This document shows, piece by piece, positions 1 to 8,695 of a DNA stretch of 64,000 bases. The first letter of the stretch is position 1. Each line of letters begins with the position of its first letter. Under the pieces are notes generated by a model. That model had not been told where the DNA came from. It did not search any database and worked only from the letters and a program-made list of their open reading frames with translations. Source of the DNA: Halorientalis sp. IM1011 (GTDB lineage: Archaea > Halobacteriota > Halobacteria > Halobacteriales > Haloarculaceae); the NCBI RefSeq assembly GCF_001989615.1, contig NZ_CP019067.1, forward strand, positions 1,364,001 to 1,428,000, in the 5' to 3' direction. The position numbers and the translations under genes are program-made.

Positions 1-377
1 GCGGTGCCGACGATCTTCCCGAAGGCCTGGCGCATCCCGTCGGAGACACGGTCCGCACCGGCCCCGGTCGCCTGTTTGTTCTCCCGGATGACCTGGTGGG
101 GGAACTTCCGGAGGATCATCTTGTAGTTGTTCTCGCCGAGTTCCTGGATCAGGTAGCGGTTGGCCGACAGGCGGGAGGCCTCCAGCGAGCCGTGGCGGAT
201 CTGGACCTCTTCCTCGAGGATGAGGCTGATCTGGACGGGGTAGTCCTCTGCGTCGGTCGTCTTGTCCCCCATCTTGTGCTGTGCGACCTTCGAGCCGGGG
301 ATTCCGGTGATGTACTCGCGTCGGGTGTACGACGGCTTGTCGATTTTCCGGTACATCGAGGCAGGCTTGTCCGACAT
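1..377 (-). CDS. rpl10e: 50S ribosomal protein L10e (L16 family), partial at the left edge
   Basis: Structural protein of the large ribosomal subunit, near the peptidyl transferase and tRNA-binding region. The gene reads leftwards from ATG at 377 and runs off the window at base 1, so about 125 N-terminal residues are seen and the C-terminus is missing. The N-terminus ([20 protein letters not shown]) and the block [19 protein letters not shown] are nearly invariant in haloarchaeal L10e. Third-position GC is high, as in its neighbours. No upstream gene on this strand is obvious. Confidence 0.95.
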   Translation of the reverse strand, partial: MSDKPASMYRKIDKPSYTRREYITGIPGSKVAQHKMGDKTTDAEDYPVQISLILEEEVQIRHGSLEASRLSANRYLIQELGENNYKMILRKFPHQVIRENKQATGAGADRVSDGMRQAFGKIVGT

Positions 378-640
378 AGGTATCTCTTGGCGGAATCGAA
401 GCCAAGCGCGTACAAAAACCCGTCGAACTGGAGTAGCGGCCGAGCCGTCCCCCACCGTCGACGACGGGAGATTCGGCCGACAGGGAGAGTCTCCCGCGTC
501 GCGACCGGGCGCGATGTTCCCGTGAGCAGGGCGAACACGACCGGTCCCGCGATTACGGCCAGGAGCCGGGACTCGATGGGCGCTCTCCCGGCCACGGCCA
601 CGACGGTCGTCGCTCGCGGACGTTCTGTTCGAACGGTTCG

Positions 641-647
641 TTTAAGA
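641..647 (+). promoter_or_regulatory. TATA box for a leaderless small secreted protein
   Basis: TTTAAGA is centred about 28 bases before the ATG at 673. That is the spacing expected for a haloarchaeal leaderless transcript, and it favours the start at 673 over the in-frame ATG at 649. Confidence 0.45.
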
Positions 648-672
648 AATGAAGGCGAGACCGGACAGGTGT

Positions 673-882
673 ATGACACTGAGAGACGTGACGTTCGACG
701 TCGTCGCACAGCACTCACGGACGATCCTGCTCGCGGCCACGCTCGTCGTGCTCCTGACGGTCGGAGCGGCAGGGGAAGCCGTCGCGCACAACCCGGCGGG
801 CCAGCCCGTGCCGGGCTGTGAGAACGGGGCCGACGTGGTCGCCGAGAAAAACCCCAACTGTCACACGCCGACCACCAAATAA
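673..882 (+). CDS. small hypothetical protein with an N-terminal membrane/signal segment
   Basis: Not recognised. The 69-residue protein has a hydrophobic stretch (TILLAATLVVLLTVGAAGEA) at about residues 16-35 ending near AVAHN, which could be a signal peptide or a membrane anchor. A short polar tail follows with two cysteines (PGCENG and PNC), so the mature part would be an exported peptide with a possible disulfide. An upstream ATG at 649 is in frame, but the TATA spacing favours 673. It is flanked by L10e (divergent) and the GST-like gene and shows no sign of an operon. Moderately likely to be a real gene. Confidence 0.5.
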   Translation: MTLRDVTFDVVAQHSRTILLAATLVVLLTVGAAGEAVAHNPAGQPVPGCENGADVVAEKNPNCHTPTTK

Positions 883-960
883 CGGTGTGCGTCGGGTGGC
901 GAGTTCCGGTTACACCGACTACACTACCCTGTTTTTACGCCCGGAGACCCAATCGGAGGT

Positions 961-1962
961 ATGAATCAACTCGTCGACGGCGAGTGGCGCACGGACACGT
1001 ACGAGACGACCAACGAGGACGGCGAGTTCGAACGCCAGACCACGACGTTCCGGGACGAGATCGAAAACGATCCCGACGCGCAGTTCCCCGCCGAGGCCGG
1101 CCGGTACCACCTCTACGTCTCCTACGCCTGCCCGTGGGCCCACCGGACGCTGCTGGTGCGGGCGCTGAAGGGCCTCGAGGACGCGATCACCGTCGACGTG
1201 GTCGATCCCTACCGCGACGAGGGCGGCTGGCAGTTCACCCCCGAGAAGGAGGGCTGCACCCCGGACACGGTCAACGGGTTCGACTACCTCCGGGAGGCCT
1301 ACGTCGAGGCCGACCCCGACGCGACCTGTCGCGTGACGGTGCCCGTGCTGTGGGACAAGGAGGAGGAGGAGACCATCGTCAACAACGAGTCCGAGGAGAT
1401 CCTCAGGATGCTCGACACCGAGATGGAGGACGTGGCCGAGCGAGACGTGGACCTCTATCCCGAGGGATATCGGGACGAGGTCGACCGGATCATCGACGAG
1501 ATCTACGACCCGATCAACAACGGCGTCTACCGGGCCGGCTTCGCGAGCAGTCAGGCGGCCTACGACGACGCGGTCGGGGAACTGTTCGAGGCGCTCGATC
1601 ACTGGGACGAGGTGCTCGGCGACCAGCGGTACCTCGCCGGCGACCGGTTGACCGAGGCCGACATCTGCATGTTCACGACCCTCGTCCGGTTCGATCAGGT
1701 GTACCACACCCACTTCATGTGCAACCGCCAGCACATCCACGAGTACGACAACCTCTGGCCGTACCTGCAGGACCTGTACCAGACTCCAGGTGTGGCGAAG
1801 ACGGTGAACATGGACCACATCAAGGAACACTACTACACGACCCACCCGGACGTGAACCCCTCGGGAATCGTCGCGACCGGGCCAGAGCTGGATTTCGACG
1901 GCGACCACGACCGCGACGAGTTGCCCGGGAGCCCGCCCGAGGACCTGCTACCGCTCGCGTAG
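961..1962 (+). CDS. glutathione S-transferase family protein, glutathionyl-hydroquinone reductase type (YqjG/ECM4, Xi class)
   Basis: Thiol-dependent reductase. Family members use a catalytic Cys in a CPW motif to reduce glutathionylated quinones. The sequence shows SYACPWAHRTLL with the CPW Cys at residue 57, preceded by an N-terminal extension typical of the Xi class. A helical C-terminal domain follows at about residues 170-300 (YLAGDRLTEADICMFTTLVRF). The length of 333 aa matches the family (about 320-340). GGAGGT lies immediately before the ATG and a T-rich TATA-like stretch lies at 929-937. Haloarchaea use gamma-glutamylcysteine rather than glutathione, so the physiological thiol is probably gamma-Glu-Cys; this last point is inference. 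Confidence 0.88.
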   Translation: MNQLVDGEWRTDTYETTNEDGEFERQTTTFRDEIENDPDAQFPAEAGRYHLYVSYACPWAHRTLLVRALKGLEDAITVDVVDPYRDEGGWQFTPEKEGCTPDTVNGFDYLREAYVEADPDATCRVTVPVLWDKEEEETIVNNESEEILRMLDTEMEDVAERDVDLYPEGYRDEVDRIIDEIYDPINNGVYRAGFASSQAAYDDAVGELFEALDHWDEVLGDQRYLAGDRLTEADICMFTTLVRFDQVYHTHFMCNRQHIHEYDNLWPYLQDLYQTPGVAKTVNMDHIKEHYYTTHPDVNPSGIVATGPELDFDGDHDRDELPGSPPEDLLPLA

Positions 1963-4014
1963 AGACAGCGGCGCGGTCCCGCGGTCGCCCGACCCGACGC
2001 GACGTTCGACCATCTCCGTTCTGAGTTGCCGACACTCCTCGACCCCGAGACCCACGTCGATGGCGCCGAGGACGAGCCGATCCAGTCGGTCGCGTGCCGT
2101 CGGGTCGCCGGCCAGCAGGTCGTCGGCGGCCGCGGCGACCGCGCGACGAGTGTCGGGAGACATCGCCAGCGGGTCCGGGACGGGTAGCGATTCGAGTTCG
2201 TAGGTCATCACCTGGAGCGCCCCGCCGCCCTCGCTGCGGCCCCAACACTCCAGAATCGCCGCGGTCACCGTCGCGTTGAGGACGCCGAGCGTGGCCCGCT
2301 GGAGGAGCGGGTTCGCGGGTTCGGGGGTCTGCTCGGGGGCGTCGATCCAGAGACAGTCGACGGCGTTGCTCGCCAGCAGGCCGTCGGGATTGGCGATCAC
2401 GGAGACATCGCGGTCGAAGAACTTCGGGACGAACACCGCCGGAGCCGACAGCGGCCCGAGGTCGAACCAGACCCGGCGGCTGGCACACGATCGGCGGTCG
2501 TCGAATCCCTGCCGTTCGCCCCACGCGACGTACTCGACCAGTCCGTCGTAGCCGTCGGAGGCGAGCGCGCGACGGACCGCGGCTTCGAGGTCGCCGTCGG
2601 CGTCCCGTTCGGTCTGGACCTCCCGAACGTACTCGTGCACGTCGAGCAGGTAGCGGTCGGTGTCGGCGGTGGTGACGAGGCGGCCGTCCACGTCACGGAC
2701 GCTCTTGATCGCGGGCGCGAGGAAGCGGTCGTCGATGTCGGTGGCCCGGCCGTCGGCGTCGAGGAAGAAGAACCCGTTCGCGCCGGTCATCACGCCCCGA
2801 GAGACGGTACAGCGTTCGCCGAGCGTGACGAGCGACGGGTTCGCGAGCAGGCGGATCAGTGGCTCGGGAGCGTCGAGGTACGGCGCGAGTTTGTCGGCGT
2901 CGCGGTCGGCCAGTCGGCCCTGCCGGACCGTGACGCGACGACAGGCGTCGGTGCTGCGAGCCCGGAGGCCACCCCCCGGCGGTGCGCGGTCGGTGTCGAC
3001 CAGATCGAGCAGGCGGGCGACCGACACCTGTTCGTCCAGTCGGCAGAATCGGACGGGCGTCGACCGGCGGCGGTCGGGGTCGGTACACCGCTCGGCCAGG
3101 AGTAAGACGGCGTCGACGACGGCGTCGTCGAACACCTGCGCACCGAACCCGACGACGGCCGCGAGCCGGTAGTGGTCGAAGAGGAATCGCCGGAACGATT
3201 CGCCGTAGCGCGTGGTGAGCCACTTGTTCGGGACGACGACGGCGAGACGGCCGCCCTCCCGGAGAAAGCGGGTCGCCTGCGTGACGAAGTAGACGTAGGC
3301 GTCGCTACGGCGACTCAGGGCGCGGTCACCGTCCAGATACGGTCGCTCGCCGTCGGGACCGAACGCGGCGAGGTGGGCGCGAGCGCGGTCGATGTCGGTC
3401 GTCTCCTGGCGTACGTAGGGCGGGTTGCCGACGACGGCGTCGAACCGACCGGCGACGAGGCCGGCGTCGGCCACGGTACAGTCGCGGTCGGGTCCGGGCT
3501 CGACGGTGAAGAAGTCGGACTCGTAGAGGCGACACCGGGCGTCGGGGTCCGGGTGGGTGGCGTCGAGTAGCCGGTGCGCGGCCAGCGCGAGCGCGACCGG
3601 ATCGGTGTCGACGCCGACGACGCGGGCGAGGCGGTCGGCGGGCGCCGAGTCCGGATGGAGGGTTTCGAGCCGTCGCGTAGCCGCGACGGGGAAGACGCCG
3701 CTCCCGACGGCCGGGTCGAGGACGCGTGGCAGCCGGTCGTCCGGTCGGGGCTGGATCGCCCAGCGACAGAGCGCCGTCGCGACCGCAGGATCGGTGACGA
3801 AGTGGCCGTCGGCCCGGCGGCGATCCGGCGAGAGCGACCGCTGGTAGGCGTCGGCATCGTCTCCCGCCGCAGCCTCGGCGACGGTCGCGAGGCGCTCCCG
3901 AACCGTCGCGTCGTCGGTGGCCGTTGCCAGCCAGTCTGGCCGTGACCGGTCGCCCGCGGCCTCGGCGACGGAAGCCAACAGCCCCCCGAGTTCCGCCGGT
4001 AGCGGGTCGGGCAT
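1948..4014 (-). CDS. Eco57I-type N6-adenine DNA methylase, possibly an orphan
   Basis: S-adenosylmethionine-dependent DNA methyltransferase of 688 aa. It has HFVTDPAVATAL (residues 71-82), motif I DPAVGSG at 100-106 and the catalytic adenine-methylase motif NPPY at 197-200, followed by a long C-terminal target-recognition part of the TaqI/Eco57I type (residues 360-680). I see no PD-(D/E)xK nuclease signature, and no restriction endonuclease gene lies next door. It could be an orphan methylase or a degenerate type IIG enzyme. ATG at 4014 gives the normal MPDPLPAEL start; an in-frame ATG at 4053 adds an unconvincing hydrophobic tail. The 3' end overlaps the GST-like gene by 15 bases, convergently. 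Confidence 0.85.
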   Translation of the reverse strand: MPDPLPAELGGLLASVAEAAGDRSRPDWLATATDDATVRERLATVAEAAAGDDADAYQRSLSPDRRRADGHFVTDPAVATALCRWAIQPRPDDRLPRVLDPAVGSGVFPVAATRRLETLHPDSAPADRLARVVGVDTDPVALALAAHRLLDATHPDPDARCRLYESDFFTVEPGPDRDCTVADAGLVAGRFDAVVGNPPYVRQETTDIDRARAHLAAFGPDGERPYLDGDRALSRRSDAYVYFVTQATRFLREGGRLAVVVPNKWLTTRYGESFRRFLFDHYRLAAVVGFGAQVFDDAVVDAVLLLAERCTDPDRRRSTPVRFCRLDEQVSVARLLDLVDTDRAPPGGGLRARSTDACRRVTVRQGRLADRDADKLAPYLDAPEPLIRLLANPSLVTLGERCTVSRGVMTGANGFFFLDADGRATDIDDRFLAPAIKSVRDVDGRLVTTADTDRYLLDVHEYVREVQTERDADGDLEAAVRRALASDGYDGLVEYVAWGERQGFDDRRSCASRRVWFDLGPLSAPAVFVPKFFDRDVSVIANPDGLLASNAVDCLWIDAPEQTPEPANPLLQRATLGVLNATVTAAILECWGRSEGGGALQVMTYELESLPVPDPLAMSPDTRRAVAAAADDLLAGDPTARDRLDRLVLGAIDVGLGVEECRQLRTEMVERRVGSGDRGTAPLSLRER

Positions 4015-4102
4015 GTCACCAGTAGTCGTGCTCCAGAACCAAATAGGCACCACCGGCTCCGGCGGGCGCGGTGGCGGTCACCTCCCCTGTCGAAGACCGC
4101 CG

Positions 4103-4231
4103 TTATACGCGCTGTGTGCGGTGGCTGCGCACCTGCTCGTCGTGGTCGTCGCCGATGATCTCACGTCGCTCCGCCAGCAGCGGAACGACCGGTGCACCCG
4201 TGTTCTCGGCGTCGGTGTAGCGTCGTGTCAT
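4103..4231 (-). CDS. possible small basic/polar protein (42 aa)
   Basis: Not recognised. A short ORF from ATG 4231 encodes 42 residues (begins MTRRYTDAENTGAP, ends VRSHRTQRV) with no membrane segment or known motif. It is colinear with the methylase downstream, 88 bases away. A longer version from 4300 is possible, but a TTTATATG box lies just upstream of 4300 and would start transcription inside that extension. Weakly supported: only codon bias and position speak for it. Confidence 0.3.
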   Translation of the reverse strand: MTRRYTDAENTGAPVVPLLAERREIIGDDHDEQVRSHRTQRV

Positions 4232-4387
4232 GTTCGTCCCCGGCGACGGACAGGTGTTCCCCACACCCCGCTGTCGCCGTATTCTTTCACGGTCGTTCAT
4301 TTCATATAAACGTATCTATCCGTTCGAGGCGGGTGGCTCGTGGGGACGACGGCCAAGGCCTTTGCAGGTCGCGCCCGCAGTGGGAGT

Positions 4388-5239
4388 ATGGTCGACAACC
4401 AGAGCGACACCTTCGACATCGGCGGCGAGTTGACCGTCCACCGACTGGGGTTCGGCGCGATGCGGCTCTGCGGTGAGGAGATAATCGGCCCACCCGAGGA
4501 CGAGGAATCCGCACGCGATGTCCTGCGGCGCGCGGTCGAACTGGGCGTCGACTTCGTCGACACCGCGGACTCGTACGGCCCGGGCGTGAGCGAGCGGCTC
4601 ATCCGCGAGGCCGGCGTAGCCGACGAAACCGTCGTCGCCACCAAGGCGGGCCTGCTCCGCAACCGCGAGGGCGACTGGCTGCCCCACGGTGACCCCGACT
4701 ACATCCGCAACCAGGTGCTCGCGAGCCGCGACCGGCTCGGGGTCGAGACCATCGACCTCTACCAGTTCCACCGGCCCGACCCGGACACGCCCTTCGAGGA
4801 GTCGGTCGAGGCCTTCGCCGAACTGCAAGACGAGGGACTGGTCGACCACGTCGGACTGAGCAACGTCACCGTCGAGCAACTGGAGACCGCCCGCGACATC
4901 GTCGACGTGGCGACCGTCCAGAACAGCTACAACCTCGCCGACCCGGAGGGCGATTACGGCTCCGACCGCGTCCTCGACGCCTGCGAGGAGTACGGCATCG
5001 GCTTCATCCCGTACTTCCCGCTGGGTGCCGGCGACCTCGGCGAGAAAGCCGACGTGATCGACGATATCGCCGCCGACTACGACGCCTCCCGGATGCAGAT
5101 CGCGCTGGCGTGGCTCCTCCAGCACTCGCCGGTGACGCTCCCGATCCCCGGCACGTCCAGCCTCGACCATCTCGAAGAGAACGTCGCCGCGTCCGGGATC
5201 GAGTTGACCAGCGACGAGATCGCGCGCCTGAGCGAGTAG
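4388..5239 (+). CDS. aldo/keto reductase family oxidoreductase
   Basis: NAD(P)H-dependent reduction of aldehydes or ketones; the natural substrate is unknown. The 283-aa protein is a single TIM barrel with the family's catalytic residues visible: Asp and Tyr in DTADSYGPGVSERLI, Lys in VVATKAGLL, and His in LYQFHRPDP. The C-terminal cofactor-binding IPGTSSLDHLEEN is also present. ATG at 4388 (MVDNQSDTFDIGG) is preferred over the in-frame ATG at 4340 because homologs begin just before the GGELTVHRLGFGAMRL strand. A TATA-like CATATAAACG lies upstream near 4303-4312. It stands alone; the next gene is a small ORF 74 bases downstream. Confidence 0.92.
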   Translation: MVDNQSDTFDIGGELTVHRLGFGAMRLCGEEIIGPPEDEESARDVLRRAVELGVDFVDTADSYGPGVSERLIREAGVADETVVATKAGLLRNREGDWLPHGDPDYIRNQVLASRDRLGVETIDLYQFHRPDPDTPFEESVEAFAELQDEGLVDHVGLSNVTVEQLETARDIVDVATVQNSYNLADPEGDYGSDRVLDACEEYGIGFIPYFPLGAGDLGEKADVIDDIAADYDASRMQIALAWLLQHSPVTLPIPGTSSLDHLEENVAASGIELTSDEIARLSE

Positions 5240-5313
5240 CGCCGATCGGCGATCGTCAGCCAGCCGTCGGACAGTGGGTAACGCTAACGTTCCTGTACAG
5301 TATCGAACCGAGT

Positions 5314-5490
5314 ATGCCGGAGGAGGCATGGCAGTCCATCGACGTCATCAAAAATCGGGAGGGCGAGCCCCACGTCCTCCAGCAGAGAGTCGAGGTGTAC
5401 GGCGGCGATCACGGCGAGTCGACGGGCTACACGAAACCCGGGATGACCCACCGGCTGGTCCCGCTGACGGAGTTGACGAAAGGCGACTGA
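5314..5490 (+). CDS. small conserved-looking hypothetical protein (58 aa)
   Basis: Not recognised by function. From ATG 5314 it encodes 58 residues beginning MPEEAWQSIDVIKNREGEPH and ending PLTELTKGD, soluble and without cysteines or membrane segments. The composition (polar, acidic, no low complexity) looks like a genuine haloarchaeal small protein. It follows the aldo/keto reductase in the same direction and ends one base before the convergent cupin gene. Confidence 0.5.
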   Translation: MPEEAWQSIDVIKNREGEPHVLQQRVEVYGGDHGESTGYTKPGMTHRLVPLTELTKGD

Positions 5491-5491
5491 C

Positions 5492-5836
5492 TCACTCCCG
5501 GTCGGTCCAGAAGTCGAAGGATCGGCCGGGCGTGAAGATATCCAGTCCCACGGCGGTCTCGTCGCCGGTGTTCTCGACCCGGTGGGACTCCCAGGGGTCG
5601 AGCCAGACGGAGTCGTACTGGCCGAGTGTGGCTTCGTCGTCCTCGGTGTAGACGGTGAGTTCGCCGGCGAGGACCAGACAGACCTGGCCGTTCTCGTGGT
5701 CGTGCATCGGCGAGGAGTGGCCCGGCGGTTTCTCGAACCACTCCAGACTGGCGTCCTCGCTCCCCGCGAGCGCGACCCGTCGCCAGCCCTCGTCCGGTTC
5801 GTACGTCTCGGCCGCGTCGAAGTCCACGCGTTCCAT
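5492..5836 (-). CDS. cupin domain protein
   Basis: Single-domain cupin of 114 aa, a small beta-barrel that probably binds a metal; the substrate is unknown. The first cupin motif is visible as GHSSPMHDHENGQVCLVLAGE (metal ligands H, H, E/Q) and the second as the WLDPWESHRVENTG segment with its His. The start at ATG 5836 (MERVDFDAAETYEP) removes a long arginine-rich upstream extension that is an antisense artefact. It is divergent from the DUF429 gene, 125 bases away, and the two may share a control region. Confidence 0.85.
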   Translation of the reverse strand: MERVDFDAAETYEPDEGWRRVALAGSEDASLEWFEKPPGHSSPMHDHENGQVCLVLAGELTVYTEDDEATLGQYDSVWLDPWESHRVENTGDETAVGLDIFTPGRSFDFWTDRE

Positions 5837-5961
5837 GCGCGAGGCGTCGGCGTCCCGGGCGGAGTAGCCTTCGGTTCCGGATCGCAGGCGACCGATGGCC
5901 GAACCGACGAGTGTCAGACACCCCCCGCAATTTTTGACCGCGCAGTCCCTCGATTCGCGTG

Positions 5962-6708
5962 ATGAGCGACGAGCCCCTGTACGTCGGCGTCGCCTACAGC
6001 ACCGGCGAGTGGTTGGCGGTCGCGTTCGCCGCCGACGGGTTCGACCACGCCGACGTGTTCCCCGAAGTCGGGAACGTCTGGGCCGAGTACGAGGGCGTCG
6101 CCGAGTCGATTCTCGTCGACGTGCCCGTGGGGCTCCGCGAGGAGGGCGAGGAGCCGCGACCACCGGAGCGAGCAGCCCGCGAGGTACTCGGTTCCCGTGC
6201 CGAGGCGATCACCGACCCCCCGATTCGGGAAGCCGCGCGGAAGCGACGATACCCGGCGGCGGCCCGTGTCACCGAACGCAAGACCGGACGGGACCTCTCC
6301 CGGACAGCCTTCGAACGCAGCGACGCCATCGTCGCCCTCGACGACCTCCTGCAGGAGGTCTCGGAGGCCCGACCCGTGATCGCCGAGGCCCACCCCGAGG
6401 TCTGTTTCCGGGCGTTCGCCGGAACGACGCTCGAAGAGGATCCCGCCACGGCCGCGGGCTACGCCGAGCGGATGCGCGCGCTCGCGACCTTCGACCGGGA
6501 CGCCCCGCCGGTGGTCCAGCGCGCGGCCGAGGCCACGAGCGGCCACGCCGTCACCGTCGCCGACGTACTCGACGCCGTGGCGCTGGGCTACACCGCCCGC
6601 CCGGGTCCCGGTTCGATCCACACGCTCCCCGCCGACCCGCCGACCGATCCGACCGGACTCCCGATGAGACTGCTCTACCGGGCGGAGACGCCACTGGAAG
6701 CAGAGTAG
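5962..6708 (+). CDS. DUF429 domain protein
   Basis: Member of the DUF429 family (RNase H-like fold, function unproven). It starts MSDEPLYVGVAYSTGEW, a conserved beta-strand with the family's first acidic position altered to VAYSTGEW. It has ILVDVPVGLRE (residues 52-62), CFRAFAGTTL and a C-terminal VADVLDAVALGYTA helix. Length is 248 aa, usual for the family. GTG at 5959 directly precedes the ATG at 5962, and the ATG is chosen. An ATTTTTG TATA-like box lies about 30 bases upstream. Confidence 0.82.
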   Translation: MSDEPLYVGVAYSTGEWLAVAFAADGFDHADVFPEVGNVWAEYEGVAESILVDVPVGLREEGEEPRPPERAAREVLGSRAEAITDPPIREAARKRRYPAAARVTERKTGRDLSRTAFERSDAIVALDDLLQEVSEARPVIAEAHPEVCFRAFAGTTLEEDPATAAGYAERMRALATFDRDAPPVVQRAAEATSGHAVTVADVLDAVALGYTARPGPGSIHTLPADPPTDPTGLPMRLLYRAETPLEAE

Positions 6709-6771
6709 GCTCTGGCGACCGAGAGCGCGGCCGCTACCAGACTAATAAATGAAAGAACGCAACTCGACCGA

Positions 6772-6966
6772 TTACAGGCGGGTGACGTTGGTCGCCCGCG
6801 GACCCTTGTCGGCCTGTTCGATGTCGAATTCGACTTCCTGTCCTTCTTCGAGGTCCGGGCCGCCGACGTCTTCCATGTGGAAGAACACGTCCTCGTCCGC
6901 ATCCTCTGTGTCGATGAAACCGTAACCGCCTGTGTCGTTGAAGAAATCAACCGTACCGTTTGCCAT
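6772..6966 (-). CDS. cspA: cold-shock protein, CspA family
   Basis: Nucleic-acid chaperone of 64 aa that binds single-stranded RNA/DNA with one OB fold. RNP1 is present as GGYGFIDTE (residues 13-21) and RNP2 as DVFFHMEDV (27-35), with the usual C-terminal KGPRATNVTRL. The acidic composition is typical of halophile versions. The promoter is clear (TATA at 6991-6998) and the leader is very short. Confidence 0.97.
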   Translation of the reverse strand: MANGTVDFFNDTGGYGFIDTEDADEDVFFHMEDVGGPDLEEGQEVEFDIEQADKGPRATNVTRL

Positions 6967-6990
6967 TGCCTTTGTCCGGAGGCGCGGAGT

Positions 6991-6998
6991 GCATATAA
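6991..6998 (-). promoter_or_regulatory. cspA TATA box
   Basis: On the minus strand this reads TTATATGC. Its centre is about 28 bases before the cspA ATG at 6966, which implies a leaderless or nearly leaderless mRNA. Confidence 0.55.
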
Positions 6999-7190
6999 CC
7001 CTTGTGAGACGCGAAGTGACACACTCCTTCGAGGGAATGTTCCATCAGTAGCGTCTCAGACACCCGATACAGAGAGTTTTCAGCAAACTGCATCGACGGA
7101 CTCGGCGCAGCGGTCAACGAGGGGTCCGTCCCAGATACTCCCGGCCCGCGATTCACGAGGGACTACGGAGCTGGCGACCGGAGGCGAGAT

Positions 7191-7508
7191 GTGTCCGACG
7201 AACTCGACGTGGGTGACCCCGCCGAGATGAACCGCGCCGAACTCGCTGCCGCGCTCCACGCCCACCTCGCGGCGACCGAGGGGTTGCCCATCGACCCGAC
7301 GGCGAACCGCTGGCTCGGCGAGGCCCAGGCCGCGGCCGCCGACGTGGCCGACGGCACCGCCCCCGACCCCGTCGTCACGAAACGCGCGTCACAGGTCGTG
7401 CGTCTGCTGGAGAGCGCTGGCGACCTCGACAACGCCGAGGCCGCCGGACGCGTCGACGCCGCGCTGGCGGTCGCCCGTGAACTGGTCGCGCGAGGCGACG
7501 ACGGCTGA
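7191..7508 (+). CDS. hypothetical protein, paralog of the protein at 8696-9127
   Basis: A 105-residue soluble, mostly helical protein of unknown function. It begins at GTG 7191 (preceded by GGAGG at 7180-7184, just upstream). The stretch from about residue 42 to the end (WLGEAQAAAADVADGT, SQVVRLLESAGDLDNAEA) aligns without gaps to the C-terminal 60 residues of the gene at 8696, so the two form a small paralogous family about 1.5 kb apart. No catalytic motif is visible. Confidence 0.75.
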   Translation: MSDELDVGDPAEMNRAELAAALHAHLAATEGLPIDPTANRWLGEAQAAAADVADGTAPDPVVTKRASQVVRLLESAGDLDNAEAAGRVDAALAVARELVARGDDG

Positions 7509-7522
7509 CGGACAGGCCCGAC

Positions 7523-8188
7523 TCAGACGTGCGGTAGGATCTCGTCGTTGAGGTAGGACAGATACTGCGCCGACTCGAACTCCGAGGGTCGATAGACCTC
7601 CACGTACCCGCTTCGAGCGGCCCACATCTTCAGTTCGCGGTCACCGTGTGCGTACGACAGCCCGAGCTGGTTCAGGTTCGAATCCTCGAGGAGCGCATCG
7701 AGATCGTGGTCCGTTCTGAGATCCGCGCCGTGGATGGTCCCGTTGACCGCATCCTCGCCGGTACCGTAGAACCCGGCCTTCCAGGGGGTCGCCCCGTCAC
7801 GGGCGTCGAAGAACGCGTCGAGATCGACCGTGGCGCGCGTCACGTCCGTCCCGGTCTGGTCGCCGATGAGGTCGAACGCGAAGGTCCCGTCGCCGCTCCC
7901 GACGACGACGAACTCGCCGGGCACCCCGACGAACTCCGTGTATCGGGTTTCGACCCGTTCCCGATCGGTGACGGTGATCCCGTCGTCTTCGATCGCCGTC
8001 GTGGTCCCGTCGACCACCGATTCCGCGGCCGCCCGGCCCGCGAACGCCATCTCACCCCCGTCCAGTGAGAACACACGATCGATCTCGAGACACCGTTCTA
8101 GCTCGTGGTCACCGTCGCTGACGGTCTCGGTGACCGAATCGACCGCATCGAACGACCCGTCGACGACGCCTAACACTCCCGCCTTCAT
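7523..8188 (-). CDS. haloarchaeal hypothetical protein (221 aa)
   Basis: Not recognised. The protein is acidic, soluble and without cysteine clusters or membrane segments. It begins MKAGVLGVVDGSFDAVDSV and ends SYLNDEILPHV. Earlier in-frame ATGs at 8203 and 8224 exist, but a TATA box at 8213-8221 on this strand is centred 28-29 bases before 8188, which fits a leaderless start there. It is convergent with the gene at 7191 (14 bases apart) and lies just beyond the tRNA-Phe region. Confidence 0.65.
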   Translation of the reverse strand: MKAGVLGVVDGSFDAVDSVTETVSDGDHELERCLEIDRVFSLDGGEMAFAGRAAAESVVDGTTTAIEDDGITVTDRERVETRYTEFVGVPGEFVVVGSGDGTFAFDLIGDQTGTDVTRATVDLDAFFDARDGATPWKAGFYGTGEDAVNGTIHGADLRTDHDLDALLEDSNLNQLGLSYAHGDRELKMWAARSGYVEVYRPSEFESAQYLSYLNDEILPHV

Positions 8189-8312
8189 CTGTACGCCCCA
8201 CATGCGAGCGCGATGATATAACACTTGACCTGCCTTCGAGTCTGTTGACCGGGCTCGGACCGCTTTCGAGCCCTCGGCTCAGCAGTGACACAGCCCCAGA
8301 AACGTGCCAGCA

Positions 8313-8325
8313 CCCCGATTTGAAC
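8313..8325. repeat. truncated copy of the tRNA-Phe 3' end
   Basis: CCCCGATTTGAAC is identical to 8470-8482 inside tRNA-Phe, and weaker similarity extends on both sides (TGCC before it, GGA after it). The copy lies 157 bases on the 3' side of the tRNA. It cannot be a functional tRNA because no D-arm or anticodon arm follows. The DNA between the copies includes a CTCGCTTCGCTCG core and repeated CGTTCCGG. Confidence 0.6.
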
Positions 8326-8462
8326 AGAGGAAGACGTTCCGGGCGTGCGGCTCGCTTCGCTCGCCGTTCCGGGGCTGTGACTTCCAGGCTCGAATCGATT
8401 CGGGAGCATTTTCACCGCTCACGACTCGGTCGCGGTGCTCCCTCGGTAGTTCGCGGGAAAAT

Positions 8463-8535
8463 GCCGCCTCCCCGATTTGAACGGGGGACAGCTCGATCTT
8501 CAGTCGAGTGCTCTCCCAGTCTGAGCTAAGGCGGC
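8463..8535 (-). tRNA. tRNA-Phe(GAA)
   Basis: On the minus strand the gene folds with a 7-bp acceptor stem GCCGCCT/AGGCGGC, D-arm GCTC..GAGC, anticodon stem CTCGA/TCGAG with loop CTGAAGA (anticodon GAA) and T-arm CCCCG TTCAAAT CGGGG. No intron is present and CCA is not encoded. It marks the left border of the Fic/glycosylase island. Confidence 0.95.
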
Positions 8536-8695
8536 GCGCCGTCGTGCGCATCCCGACAGTTGCGGGTGGTAGAAAAAAGGATTTCGAAAGTCCGGTCAGA
8601 GACGTTCGGGTCAGCCAACCACGGACTACCACCGCGAGCGGCCGAAATCAGTCCGAGCGAAGGATCTTTGCCGATGGACACGACAGTGATCCGTA

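Noticed and set aside
262-525. 87-codon plus-strand frame over the L10e start
   Set aside because: Antisense to L10e, no conserved features.
1948-4014. Complete restriction-modification system
   Set aside because: Only the methylase is visible; no nuclease gene or nuclease motif was found next to it.
8313-8345. Second tRNA-Phe-like gene
   Set aside because: Only the T-arm-like part is present; no acceptor, D or anticodon arms can be formed.
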